Origin: Ascaris suum
Taxonomy: Eukaryota > Nematoda > Chromadorea > Rhabditida > Ascarididae
Assembly (NCBI GenBank): GCA_013433145.1
Contig: CM024170.1
Coordinates: 310,001 to 374,000, forward strand
DNA length: 64,000 nt
Direction: 5' to 3'
A program made the position numbers and the translations under genes. How positions within the stretch are numbered: the first letter of the stretch is position 1; each line of letters starts with the position of its first letter. Positions 10,921 through 22,726 of this stretch are shown here, one piece after another. The notes beneath the pieces were generated by a model. The model was not told the DNA's origin and ran no database searches. It worked only from the letters and a program-made list of their open reading frames with translations.

Positions 10921-11494
10921 AATATGTTTCGAATTAGGTGAGGGGAGAGGGGAACACGAGTAGGTGAAACATTCGTAGAATTTAATTTATTTTCATATTT
11001 TCTAGTGCAACGAAAACCTTTTCGATTTCGTATAAAATGGCATGTGTGTTGACTGCCTGATAGGGAGGTCAACAAGAAGGGCTAGTAGACCTCAGAAGAT
11101 TCACGAACAAACAGTGAAAATGAGCAAAATAGAGCAAATTCCTTCTGAAAGCAAGGCGCGTATTGTTGTTGCTCGATGTTTGCTCATCACCCACCCTCGC
11201 CGTGCGTGAGCTGATGTGCCGCGCTCCCGATTCACCGTTGATCTGTGTTGCGCGCCAATTCCGATGATGAGGCACTCCATGCACCAATTGGATGTGCGAC
11301 TTTGATATCTTCATTTCTGATCGATCGATCAACAGCCTCTTTGTTTGATTTGCATTCGCGCACAATCGCGACAGCGTGTGCGTTTAACATTAGTGTTTGA
11401 AAGTTGCGTCCGTGGTTCGGTTTTGCGCTCCGTGAGGCTGTGTAGATTCGAGTGCACAGTGGTTATTTTGGGCGTCACTTTTAAATTATGTATA

Positions 11495-11527
<33 letters not shown>

Positions 11528-11611
11528 ATATATTATATATATATATATATAATATATTCGAGTTCACAGTGGTTATTTTAAATTATATATATATTATATA
11601 TATATATATAT

Positions 11612-11642
<31 letters not shown>

Positions 11643-14203
11643 CACAATAATAGAAGAGATTTGTGATCTCTTAAAAGATGTTTATTTTTATCGGATGTTC
11701 TGCGTTGAAATAAATCGTTCATATAAGTGAAGTGGTTATAAACGGTTTTTAAAAAATATAATTTTGTTTGTTCGATGACTTCAACTCTGTACCGATTTTG
11801 CTCATGAGGTTTAACAGGTGCTGCTCACCTCATTGTACAAGTGAAGTAGACGATAATCTAACATTAGAAATAGAATACAGCACTTTGAACTGAAAGGAAA
11901 GAGTGGGAGTGAAACGGCGGTTATATATTTTGATAGGCGTGTTCAATTTTCAATTTTTCATTTATTTCTTTATTTTTGAGTAATGATGGCTCATATATCA
12001 AACATTGTGTGCGTTTATAAATTGCGACTTTGTTGATAATATGCGCAACTTTTTTTTGTTCGATATTTTTGAATGCTTCATTTTCTTTGAACGATGGGTG
12101 ATCGATATATTTCCGGTTGTGTTTCAAGTTTATGATGCATTGGGAACTTTTTTTGCATTTGAGTGGTTGCTGGAAGCGGAAATGAATTTCTTATTTCAAG
12201 AGAGTGACGTGCAAGCGGTGAGCCGAACGATCGCTTCGACTCTAGGGAGCTTTCTACAAAATAGGCGTTTATATACTCTAGACTTTCGTCTGCTAATGGA
12301 AATGAACAAATGCGTTGCTCTTCTTAGATATGAAGTATAGGTTGAGGAAGGGGGAGGAAGGGGGGTAAAGGAGGTTCTGCAAAGAGGGCAATTGGGGAAT
12401 TTCCCGTTGTGCAGTTGAATTGAAATTTTTTAGCATAACGGGATCCATCAAATCGCATTGAATATTTTGTTTGCAAGAAGTTTGCATCCTTTTATCGGTT
12501 AAATTTTTTTCTCATCTTTTTTTATTTGTAGTTTTTTATGAGAGTAAAGCAAAACAAAAATTGCTTAGTTGTTATACAATACTTTTCTTTGTTGAATGTT
12601 TTGATTTTATTGCCAAAAGGGATGCTCAATTATCTCGTTTTATTTTAATTGCAGAAGTTGTCGTACGCATCCAGGTGCTGTGAAATTATTCTAACATGTC
12701 CCATTGATGCGTCGAAAATTTTAATCCTCTTTGATAAGGGAATTGTCGTTTTTATGGAATCTCTCTACTAAAGAAGTAAGTCTTTTTATTGTTTATTTCA
12801 TTTGAAGAAATATACTTCATGAAATTTTTTTGGAACAAAGTTTGCAAAAGTTTTTTTTATTTTGGAAAATGCTTCCTATATGAATGTGTTGGTATGACGA
12901 GTTGAACCAAAGGGTTTCGTTGAAATAAGATAATCTGTGCTAAGGGAAGTGAGTCACTTGTTTGTTTAACGCTTATTAATTCTGTTTTTGCGATGTCATT
13001 ACTCTGTGTTATTTTTGTTTATGACACTCGTATAGTATGAGAAAATAGATCGAAAAGTGAGAAAATAGTGCGCGTGCAAGGAAATGATTGGAGATATTTT
13101 ACTTTAATTATTAATAAGGAGGTCAGTATTGAGTCGTTAGGACTGAGTGAAACTGAAGTAGTTGTTTGTTTTTATTACACAAAAATGAAGTTGGAGCTGG
13201 AGTCGAAGTGAAGAAGCCCTATTATTGCGGTACGATTGGAGTCGCTTTCTTCTTTACCTCCTATACTCAACTTCATAGTAATGTACCGTTTTCGAGATTG
13301 GAATTAAAGAAAGTAGTTCTTACTTCAATTAGATATTTTTTATTCGTTAAGTGCAAGCCTGTTTAAATTTGTTACAGGATTAAAATATAAAGATACTTGG
13401 TCGATTTGTGAATGTAGTCAATATGTAATCGGCGATAGTCCTCTTGTTGATTTGCTCATCGTTTAAGCGGCTGAGAGAGGGGATGAGAAAGTGAGTGTAT
13501 GCAAGAATGTGGAATAAATCAATACAATATGTAGTTGAAGTGGAAATATTTGTATTTGAATGCCTCGAGGTTGGAAAGGTTTTGCTTCAATTAGCTGAAT
13601 GTCCGGACAGCAGTTCACTTGCATGAAGGCATGACGATGGAAGGCAAGTTTATATGCAGGTGCAATGCGAGATGTGATCGATTGCAGTATATATCGGCAA
13701 TGCGAAGACAGCCTGGCCACGCAATTGTACGTGCATAAAGCTGATAATTGCCTCATGATGCATGCCAGAAGTGTTTAGACCATCACATCAGGTCTTTTTA
13801 TTTTTACTTTATTAATTCTAAGAAGTTGCTATGGTTTTTTTGTGAAACTTGGGCGAAGTTTCAGTAGTCAGTTGCGAAAATAGCAACAGTTCAATTGCTA
13901 CCCGAATGTCAGGGATTTCGAGACCGTAGTCGGTATCTGTTTTTTATCCACATGGTAGGATTTCGTTTATCAACTTTACGCGAGGAGAGAGCGTTGAAGG
14001 GACGAAGGAAGGAGCGATAGGAATGAGATTCGAAGTGCTTCTTACTTCTGTCACTGCTTGCATGTTGTTTGTTTTTTGCCTCGATATGTTACTCCTTGAT
14101 TATGTTGTCTAGCCTTCTGCGTCTAGAGAGGTTCCATCAACTGGATGTGATCGCAGCGTGAGAACCATCCTGCGCCACTTTCCGTGTAGTATATTTGCGC
14201 GAT
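10921..14203. other. Non-coding segment between the AT array and the N gap
   Basis: No exon with convincing splice sites was found. The stretch 11040-11430 is more GC-rich than its surroundings and holds open frames on both strands, none recognisable. Two weak possibilities are a plus-strand stretch around 12164-12217 (frame with EAEMNFLFQESDVQA, followed by GTGAGC) and one at about 13510-13610 (frame with LEVGKVLLQLAECPDSSSLA, then a stop). Neither has good borders. Confidence 0.4.
11447..11646. repeat. (TA)n tracts with two copies of a 24-bp direct repeat
   Basis: Interrupted (TA)n runs occupy 11489-11552 and 11583-11642. The motif TTCGAGTGCACAGTGGTTAT (with G to T at one position in the second copy) occurs at 11447-11470 and again at 11556-11579, flanking the first TA run. 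This arrangement fits slippage duplication of a TA tract together with its left flank. Confidence 0.85.
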
Positions 14204-14213
14204 NNNNNNNNNN
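14204..14213. other. Assembly gap (ten Ns)
   Basis: Ten Ns join unique sequence on the left to AT minisatellite on the right. A fixed short run of Ns usually marks a gap of unknown size, so order and distance across this point depend on scaffolding evidence only. Confidence 0.99.
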
Positions 14214-14735
14214 TAATTTATATTTATATTTTATATTTATAATTTATATTTTATTTATAATTCTATTTTTATATTTATTTATATTATATTTATATTTATA
14301 ATTTATATTTATATTTATAATTTTTATTTATATTTTATTTATATTTTATATTTATTTATATTTATATTATTTTATATGTATTATATTTTATTTATATTTA
14401 TAATTTATATTTATATTTAGAATTTATATTTTTTATTATAATAAATTTATATTTATAATTTATATTTATATTTATAATTTATATTTTATATTTAATAATT
14501 TTTTTTATTGTTTTATAAATTATATTTATAATTTATAAATATAAAAATTTTATTTATGTATTCATATTTATATAATTATATTTATATTTATAATTTTATT
14601 TTATTTTATAATTTATATGTATATTTATAATTTGTATTTATATTTATAATTTATTTTATTTATATTTAATATATAATTTTATTTATGTTATTAAATTATA
14701 TATAAATATTATTATTTATATTTATATTATAACAT
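14214..14735. repeat. Second AT minisatellite segment
   Basis: The same family of TAATTTATATTTATA units as 7227-10920, but more degenerate. It is cut on its left by the N gap. It could be the far end of a larger array, or a second array. Confidence 0.9.
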
Positions 14736-15925
14736 ATTTGAGCATTTTAGTTAGCTGGTTTTGTTTAGTTATAACTAACTTATTCATTTAATATTCAGAC
14801 AAATTTTCAATTGAACTGAGTTTCTATGAGATGTAAACCTTATTAATGATAAAGTTCACTGATTTTCATTTGCGGCAAACTAGCACAACAGAAATTTCAG
14901 CACAACAGAAGATTAGTTTACTCAGTTAGTTAGTTCAGTTTAGTTAGTTAGTTTAGATTAGTTAGTCATTTAGTTACTTAGTTATTTAGTTACTTAAGTA
15001 TCTTTAAACTCGATATTCTTCTATTTTCACATATCTGTAAAAAGAAACCTGTTGAAGAAGTTTTTTAGTTATTTAGTTACTTAAGTTAGTTAGTTTAGTT
15101 AGTTAGTTAGTTTAGTTTAGTTAGTTACTTAAGCATTGTAGTTAGCTGGTTTAGTTAGTTGTAACTAACTTATTCATTTAATATTCAGACAATTTTTCAA
15201 TTGAACTGAGTTTCTATGAGATGTAAACCTTTAAATGATAAAGTTCACTGATTTTCATTTGCGGCAAACTAGCACACAGAAATTTCAGCACAACAGAAGA
15301 TTAGTTTACTCAGTTAGTTAGTTCAGTTTAGTTAGTTAGATTAGTTAGTTTAGAATTACTTAGTCAGTTAGTTTAGTTTAGTCAGTTAGTTTAGTTTAGT
15401 AAGTTGGTTAGTTTAGTTAGTCACTTAGTTAGTTTAGTTTAGTTAGTAAAGTTGGATTAGTTTAGTTAGTTAGTTATTTTAGTGTTAGTTTTTACTAAGT
15501 TAGTCTTTAGTTTACTCGTTGCTCAGTTTAGTTAGCTGGTTTAGTTTAGTTGGTTAGCTTCAGTTTTCGTGTTAAACTCAGTTAGTTTTTTAGTTAGTTG
15601 TTTTAGTTTAGTTAGTTTAGTTTAGTATTTTAGTTTAGTTCAGTAGTTAATTTGGTTTAGTTAGTTAGTTAGTTTAGTTTAGTAGTTAGTTACTTAGGCA
15701 TAGTTAATCAGTTAGTTTAGTTTAGCTAGTTAGCTAGTTTAGTTTAGTTAATCAGTTAGTTTATCAATTAGTTAGTTTAGTTTACTCAGTTAGTCATCTT
15801 ATTTTAATTACTTACTTTAGTTTAATTAGTTAGTTTAGTTTATTCGGTTAGTTAATTTAGTTCACTCGGTTAGTTAGTTAGTTTAGTTTGCTGAGTTAGT
15901 TTACTCAGTTTACTAGTTAACTCCC
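14736..15925. repeat. TTAG/TTTAG array with internal duplications
   Basis: Degenerate tandem repeats of TTAG and TTTAG (TTAGTTAGTTTAG is typical) with interspersed unique pieces. A ~210-bp unit containing the segment from GTAACTAACTTATTC to the TTAG run is present twice, at about 14741-14955 and 15132-15340, with only a few differences. A second piece (AGTATCTTTAAACTCGATAT through GTTGAAGAAG) occurs at 14997-15070 and again at 16037-16106. No coding content. Confidence 0.9.
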
Positions 15926-16129
15926 TCAAATTTCCAACTTTAAATTTCAAACTTATCGAAAGCGTCCAATGGTCTTAAACACTGCTTTGTAATACTTAAT
16001 AAATATGCGTCTTCTATTTGTATCAACTCTAGAAGAAGTATCTTTAAACTCGATATTCTTTATTTTCACATATCTGCAAAAAGAAACCCTGTTGAAGAAG
16101 TTTTTTTTCACTTTTGTCCTTTTCACTAC

Positions 16130-16892
16130 CACGTTTTCACTCTTTCTATAGAGGAGCCATCCAACTGAAAATGTGATCGTTTCATGTTTCTATCTATTTT
16201 TCAAATTTGCTCTCCCCTTGTTTTCTTTGAATTTCTGAGGGCGTCGATCATTTTTTCATATTCTATCTATTGCAATGGAATGTGTTATTGCATTGCGTGT
16301 TGAGAATTCTCAATGCCTAGACGAGCAGAGAAATTCTTTCTCTTGTAACGTCACTGGCATGTAGCGCTCTGTTGAACGTTTCTTCTTTTGTGTTTAGTGA
16401 CGCCAATATCTGAGGGCTCCATATAAACGAATCAAATACGCCTCCCCAACTAACATTCGATCGCATTTCATCCATCCATTGTTGCCTGTTTCGTGTCACT
16501 CGTTTTCGATGTGTATCCTCTACGCGTTTAATTCTGCACTGAGGAAAGCGTTGCCGGCTGCGCAAGTTTACTGCATATAGTTCCACTCAAATGTGTAGTA
16601 TTTTGTATCGGTGCACCACACTCATTGACAAATTACTTTTAGAGGAAGTGATGGCTGTGAATTCGAATTGAATTTCATTTGGCTATATGCGCAACCGGCG
16701 CAGTTATCTTGCTCGCGTTTTATATATGAATGGTCCCGTTATCGTATAATGTTGATGCTGCGTTATTTTATATTGTATTACTTCACCTCCATGATATTTT
16801 ACAAGTTTTAAAGCATCTTTCGTAGAAAAGCAAGATATGTGTGCCGTATGAATTTTTTTCATAAGAAATCGTACCAGATGTATTAAAGAGCG
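16130..16892 (-). mobile_element. Dispersed repeat, copy A (unidentified family)
   Basis: About 765 bp that recurs in the same orientation at 46665-47432 with many substitutions. Read on the minus strand, both copies keep stretches of open frame: RQRFPQCRIKRVEDTHRKRV and QQWMDEMRSNVSWG are nearly the same in both, and SLNTKEET follows. Conservation of a protein reading in diverged copies suggests a decayed coding element rather than a simple satellite. I do not recognise the family. Terminal repeats and target duplications are not obvious. Confidence 0.6.
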
Positions 16893-17993
16893 TCCTGCAA
16901 CCTTTAAACACCTCAAAATCAGAATATACAAAATTCTAGGTAGTCAGGAAAGCAAAGAAAAAAAATCACGAATACCAGTTTTTTCTCTAAAAATTTCTAG
17001 CAAATCAAAAGATTTCAGGAGGTGACTATTAGATTTCAAAGCGCGATATTATCCTCATTAACTAAGTGAATTGGTTAGTGGTAGAATGGATTTGAAGTAA
17101 ATATATGAATGAATTATTCACCAGTTTTCGCCCATAGAATAGTCCTTAAAAACAAAAGTTGTTTATTTAAAAACAAACAAATGAGTGTTTATTTTACTTA
17201 ATTCCTTCATTAACTAAATATTCGACCAATCATCTTTTCGAGCGGTTTCTCACACATATTCTGTCAAGCGAGTTTTTGTATTTTTACTAACTTGCCGGCT
17301 GCGTGGCCGCCTAGTTCGTCGAGCGGAGAGTTCAACAAGTTCCAATTAATCTTCAAACAATTGAGCAGGCGATCAGTTACCCGAATCACTAAATGAACTA
17401 CAATAGGACTGCACTTGTTTCATATAATTCAAGCTGAATGTTCGTTTCGTTACAGTTTTTCATATAATTGATGCTTATTGGGTCAACGGATATGGTTTCA
17501 TTTCTCTTGTTTGTTGTCAATATAGCATCATTCCTGTTTTTTGTGCACCTTGTTTCTGACAATATCAGATTTGTTAGAAAATTTTGATAGAATTTGGGCC
17601 GAATTGGTTGGATGTTGGTATGCCGCAGTGTTTGGATAGCGATAAGGCATGAAACAGTGAAAAAAGAGCAGGTTCTAGGAGGGTGCCCAAATGGTCAGCG
17701 TAAAATACCCGCTCATTTACTTACTTTTACTCATTTTCTGTCTCAGTTGTATACATACTTTTCGATGTTATTGCTCTCTCTGGGCTATTTTTGATGTTTG
17801 TGTTATTGCGTTCACATCTCATATACGAAACGGTGTTATCTGGTATTCATATGTATATTATAAAGATGGCAGTTATGATGGTATAAGGGCTCTCGGATCC
17901 TCATTTCTTACTGAAAAATTACGTACGCTATTTAATCTCGGGTTCAGGATCCTATGGGAAAAGAGAGAAAATAGATGCAAATTCAGTAGCAAG
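16893..17993. other. Non-coding stretch before the coiled-coil remnants
   Basis: No exon with paired splice signals was found. Open frames are short and unremarkable. AT-rich intergenic or intronic sequence. Confidence 0.4.
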
Positions 17994-18115
17994 TGAAAAC
18001 GTTGGAAATGGGTTTGGCAAATTCACAAAACGACAATAGGGCACTTCGAGAACGTGAGAGTAAAAGGGATGTGGCAAGAATAGAAGCGCAAAGTAAGGTA
18101 TACGAACGTGATGAA

Positions 18116-18396
18116 GAGAACAAATGGAACATGCATCTACGCACCACTCTGTTAAAAAAGAACAAATTTGCTTGTGACGAAATTGTTGCAAAATCTTACA
18201 AGACGTTCCTTCAAAACATGCCATAAGTGCACTAAATCGTAAGGTATACGAACGTGTTGAAGAGGAACAACGATTTAGTGCACTTATGGCATGTTTTGAA
18301 GCAGAACGTCTTGTAAGATTTTGCAACAATTTCGTCACAAGCAAATTTGTTCTTTTTTAACAGAGTGGTGCTTAGATGCATGTTCCATTTGTTCTC
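18116..18396. repeat. Long near-perfect inverted repeat (126-bp arms, 29-bp loop)
   Basis: The arm 18116-18240 is the reverse complement of 18270-18396 except for a few bases (for example a two-base difference near the middle and one near the outer end). The loop 18241-18269 begins with AAGGTATACGAACGTG, which also stands as a direct copy just before the left arm (18096-18111). Arm 2 reads as coiled-coil-type protein in the sense frame (EEEQRFSALMACFEAERLVR), so it is probably the original and arm 1 the inverted copy. Confidence 0.92.
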
Positions 18397-18599
18397 GACA
18401 AACGGAGCAAGCTTTCTTTCGAGAATGTGGTGTCCTCATTCCTACTTGATTCCCTCAACTTCTGATCCTTTTCCAGTAAAAAGCTGTTTATGCACGTCTA
18501 TATTGAGCTACAACTATCGAATATTTGTATTGGCAGCCATGAGTCCATAATAGGAAATTTGCATTGTTGCTTTGTAAAATATCGTCGAAAAATGCACAT

Positions 18600-18784
18600 T
18601 CTCAACAAGGCGTTGATTGAGGTAGCTGCGAAATTGCAAAGCAGTGAGATTAGAAACGCAAAATTGAGAGATGAGTGGATAGACTGAAAGAGATTTAGAT
18701 TTAGTGAAAACCGAGAGATTCGAATGCGAATGGCGAAGGAATCTCCACGAACAGGCTCATGAAGGCCAACATCTTCGAGACCAG
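18600..18784 (+). pseudogene. Coiled-coil exon remnant with frameshift
   Basis: The first part reads ALIEVAAKLQSSEIRNAKLR and then DEWID before a stop at about 18685. After a frame change the reading continues as DLVKTERFECEWRRNLHEQA and GQHLRDQ up to the donor GTGAGA at 18785. Joining the two parts needs an indel near 18685-18695. Confidence 0.55.
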
Positions 18785-19977
18785 GTGAGATACTTGGTTT
18801 TCGTTAATATTTACCAAATTGGTATATAAATAGTCATCCTATACTAAAGATAGGGTGACTGTTTATCTAGCAATTTGATTTGGCAATCACCAAATAATCA
18901 CCCGATCAAAAGATACGATATATTAGAAGATAAGGAAAAGCATCAATATATATCTGTTATGAACGTTATTGAATGCGAGTTAGAAGCTATAACATATGAT
19001 TAGATATCTGAGATTACTTTAACCGATTGTTAAGTGGGAGTGTATAACAGCTCAACTATAGAGTATGAAAATAATGATTGCAGTTGACGATAGTGCAAAG
19101 CGATTTGACAATGCGAACAACCGGAAACAATAACTGGAAAGTGAATTGATGAGTGTACGTTCGGAGTTATGTGCTTGCTCAGAAGCAATGGATTGATGCG
19201 TTCCGCTGATCTGGATCGTCAGCTACAAAATTCGAACAGCGACAAGAACCGTCCCAGTGACTGAATCAACAAACTGGAGAGGGTTGGTGCAAGACCATTT
19301 TGAAGAATCGAATCATCCACGATAATGAGGGATGAAATAAGGATGTGTGAAGATGAAGGTTTCATGTGAAAGATGGGTTGTTCACAAGAGTAGAGGCGCA
19401 GCTCCTTTTGGGGTTGTCCTCTTAGATGAAAACTTTTTCGCAGATGATGACGAATTGTCGCATCTGTTTAGTTTATCCTCCGCTCGAGCTTTTACTACAA
19501 AAGAAAGAATTTGTTGGTGAAAATGTGGCATTGCCTCGGGCGATAATGCGAAGTCAGTTATTACCATGAATGATTGAAAAACCGATCACATAGCACTGAG
19601 CTACTTACATCAAACGGCTGATCTAGCTAAAACTGTGGAGTAAGTGAGGGGAAATGACAAGAATTCACGTCTCTGTCCCATATCATCTATAATACATTGT
19701 ATCGTAAGTGTACAAGTTTCTGGTATAGATAAAACCTCACATGTATAGCTGTTTCTTTCTCGACTTGTGAGTGGTGCTTTAAATCGAGTAATTAGGGAGC
19801 TGTTCACAAAGCATAAATATTGAGCTGGCTGCCTCTCCTTCATATTAAACTAACGACTTCTTTGTATTAGAAAATATTTAGGGAAAATTATCTTCTGTTA
19901 TGGTCATGTGAGCACTATTCACTTGTTTCTTTACAGTTGACTGCAGACTTGAATATTTATACATCGTTTAATTACAG

Positions 19978-20177
19978 GTGATTTCATCGCAAAAGAACAC
20001 CGAATCCGAGTTGCGTAGGCAATTATCGGTCGCGGCCAATGAACGTGAAACACTTCAAAATAAACATGATGATCTTCTAGATGTATCGCTCAACAAGAAT
20101 CCGAGAAGAGAGGCATACATGAAAAGATTGAAGAGATGACGAGAATTCGCATAACGCTCATTAAGAAGATTGAAATC
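19978..20177 (+). pseudogene. Coiled-coil exon remnant with frameshift
   Basis: The acceptor TAATTACAG ends at 19977 and the donor GTTAGT starts at 20178. It reads VISSQKNTESELRRQLSVAA and then NERETLQNKHDDLLDVSLN before a stop follows in that frame at about 20137. From about 20100 another frame carries ESEKRGIHEKIEEMTRIRIT to the donor. This is typical coiled-coil sequence broken by one indel. Confidence 0.6.
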
Positions 20178-22068
20178 GTTAGTTAAAACGTTTTTTGCCA
20201 TTTGAAAGGGCACTCATGCGATTCCCATCAATGCTTTATGTTTCCTAGTGTAAAATATTCATACGTTATGACATTTCATGCATAAGTTAATTTCTGCAGT
20301 ATTCCCTTAATAACAATGTTTTACAGTAGCCATTTAGCCATTTACAGTAGTTCGCATTTACGAGCACATTCTGCAGTAGCCATTCTCAGAATTATAGAGA
20401 GCAATCACGGTTCCATCGCCCATAGGTTTCTATGCAAAGCTGCATAATGTTGAACTCTGAATGCTTACGCTCACCCTCACATAAGCTTAACATCAATACG
20501 ATTTTATACCTGATATTCACCTCGCATGATTGCTTAAAGTGTACTAAGTATGAATAGTCCTTCGCTAATTGATAAGAAGATTTGTATGGAATCAGAGCTC
20601 TTCTTAGCGGTTAGTTGAATCTTACGAATTGAGCAATGGAAAACTTAGGCGTCGCATCAAATATGAGAAATTAGAAGCCGTCCCCTTAGTCATCATTTTT
20701 ATGAAATTTTAGTTCTTGTAAATATTATTGCAGCAAGATTATGTTTTAATTTATTTCTAGTTAGAGACGGAAAAGCGAAAAGCCAACAATCATACTCAGT
20801 GAAACGGCACCACAACTCGAGGCTATCGAACGCTCGTTCAATGCTCTTGTGCGTGAAAATAGAGTTGGCTTCTTAACTTTTTCATATAGCGATTTTTTTT
20901 ACTGCATCCGCATACCTATATAAACCTTTCCGTATTTCCTACACTCTAACTTCCTATTAGCAAGCTTTTTTTATATTTGCTTTGGCAGAACAAATTGTGG
21001 AAGCGTGATATGTATGCAGTGGTGCATAAAAATGTGTTGGTTTACCTGTGAGTCGCTTCAATTTGGGAACCACAATATCTAAGGCTGGAAAGTATGCTGG
21101 GTACAATTTAACTGAAAATGATTTCATATAGTAGCTTTTATACGTGAATTTAGATGGAATTTGCGTTCGTCCGGCCAAAAAAATGTTGAAGTTTTATTAC
21201 TCAAAAAATGTCAGCTCGCACACTTCACGAAAATTGCTGCACAGATAAATTGAACGTTAAATGCTTATCGCACCAATTATTGAGTCTTTTATCGATCGGA
21301 CAAATGTACCGTAACAGCGCAGGTTGCGCGACCTGTCATAGGGCGCTTTTTTATTAGCTTATGAAATTGACTGACGTGTTAGGTGAAGAAAAAAGGGAAA
21401 TACTGGTATTAGTTCATGGAAATGGATACAAATTCAAAGGGAGCTAAAGGGTCGGGAAACGAAAAGATCCTGAGCGATACATGAAAGAACGAAACAACGG
21501 ATTAGCATTAAGAGAAAAAAGGCGTGGAATTGTCATTTTTCTGGGTCGTTTGACTTGCAACACCCTCGAGAATGTTGGGAATTAACTTGATTGAAGAGAA
21601 GGGAAGAAGGGATTTGGAGGGTTAATTAGGAGTGATATCACTCATTCCATGTGATATGCATGCGAACTGGAGTAACACAAGTGAATATGTTGACGTTGAA
21701 CAATGACGCCATAAGCGGCCATAGGACAGTTAAAAACATTCTCTCCTTGTATCGGTTTCAGTGTTATATAGCAGTAAGGTTTCAGTGTGAGTGTGTTAAA
21801 TGACAAACGAGTCATTTTTGTTGCACGTCACTAAAAGTTTTCATAATATGCGAGGCATGATTGCAATCACAAATTAACACCTAGCCAGAAACTTGAAATT
21901 TTCCGAGCGTGATACAATTGCCACCAGATACGTATGATGTTCCGGATCTGTTCAAATCCGTTCAAAGAGGAAAGACGCAAATCTGTTAAATTGCAACTTT
22001 TCTCCTTGTTTTTAATCCTTTTGATGGAATAAAAGTATCTTTGAAGGGAAACTTTAAAAATTATGCAG

Positions 22069-22215
22069 GAATTGTGCCGCAGTTGCGCTCAACTGCAACA
22101 ATAAATCGCTCAACGCGAATCCGACAATGGAAGTCGCCTGATTGCTCTCACAAACAAACGAAAAGAGGAACATGGTAGATTTGTGCAATCGGTAAAGTCC
22201 GCCGAAAAAGCACAG
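22069..22215 (+). pseudogene. Coiled-coil exon remnant with one in-frame stop
   Basis: The acceptor TTATGCAG ends at 22068 and the donor GTAACC starts at 22216. There are 49 codons in phase 0. The reading is ELCRSCAQLQQ, then a TAA, then IAQRESDNGSRLIALTNKRK and EEHGRFVQSVKSAEKAQ. The stop stands where CAA (Gln) would continue the pattern. Confidence 0.6.
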
Positions 22216-22406
22216 GTAACCACGATTGCTTCGTTTAGATTACAGATGCATCCTTATTTCAGATGCATATTCAGTGTACGCCAACGGAACAAATGCCAAC
22301 ATTAGCATTGTAGAAACGACTTTTCGCATACTTTTTGCTCTAATTCTCACTGTCATACTTGCTATTTATGCGAAGATGCGAAAAATTTATGCGAAATATT
22401 ATTCTA

Positions 22407-22433
22407 CAGAAAGTATTCGAAGAATACTTTCTG
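22407..22433. repeat. Perfect short hairpin
   Basis: CAGAAAGTATTC and its exact reverse complement GAATACTTTCTG are separated by GAA, giving 12-bp arms with a 3-base loop. It lies in a probable intron. No U-tract follows, and no function is assigned. Confidence 0.85.
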
Positions 22434-22564
22434 CTTTGGGTCGTATACACTAAAGTCTTGGTCAGCCATGCACGGAACCGTAAAAAATCAAACTCTGCCT
22501 GACCTGGGAGCAACATTTCGGGAAAAACAACCCAAGTTTAGTCGTCAATGATTGAAATTTCTAG

Positions 22565-22726
22565 GTGGCAACGAGGGCTGGTTCCACGGTTGGAACCCAT
22601 TGCATTCGTACAGAGATCTGCAAATAGCATGGATGTGATATCGACCGATATACTACTCTTCTATGCGGATTTGGAGAAGCCGACGGAGAGTTCGGATATG
22701 GTGTATGGTGATCCACACCGTAGAAG
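22565..22726 (+). CDS. Candidate exon, unidentified
   Basis: The acceptor AATTTCTAG ends at 22564 and the donor GTTAGT starts at 22727. One frame is open throughout and reads WQRGLVPRLEPIAFVQRS and then STDILLFYADLEKPTESSDM. It follows the coiled-coil remnant by 350 bp on the same strand and may belong to that gene, though the phase does not match the exon ending at 22215. No family recognised. Confidence 0.4.

Larger units (their letters stand above)
17994..22726 (+). pseudogene. Disabled coiled-coil gene (several exon remnants)
   Basis: A series of plus-strand stretches with exon-like borders encodes heptad-rich, charged coiled-coil sequence: 17994-18097 (NSQNDNRALRERESKR), 18600-18784 (VAAKLQSSEIRNAKLRDEW then WRRNLHEQAHEGQHLRDQ), about 19085-19300 (LESELMSVRSEL), 19978-20177, 20761-20850 and 22069-22215. 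Nearly every one carries a lesion: frame changes inside 18600-18784, 19978-20177 and 20761-20850, and TAA codons where Gln is expected in 19085-19300 and 22069-22215. The splice sites are mostly still good. A long coiled-coil protein such as a rootletin- or myosin-tail-like protein is possible, but the parent is not identified. Sequence errors could explain single frameshifts but hardly all the lesions. Confidence 0.6.

Noticed and set aside
11069..11365. A 98-codon minus-strand open frame in a GC-richer patch
   Set aside because: No recognisable family and no splice or start context; kept only as a note in the description of the segment.
14736..15925. TTAG array as a telomere
   Set aside because: The units lack the extra G (TTAGG, TTAGGC) of known animal telomeres and the array is internal and degenerate.
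19085..22215. A changed genetic code with TAA read as Gln
   Set aside because: The HUWE1 exons and the last exon of the unidentified gene use ordinary stops and frames, and the coiled-coil exons also have indels, so pseudogene decay is simpler.
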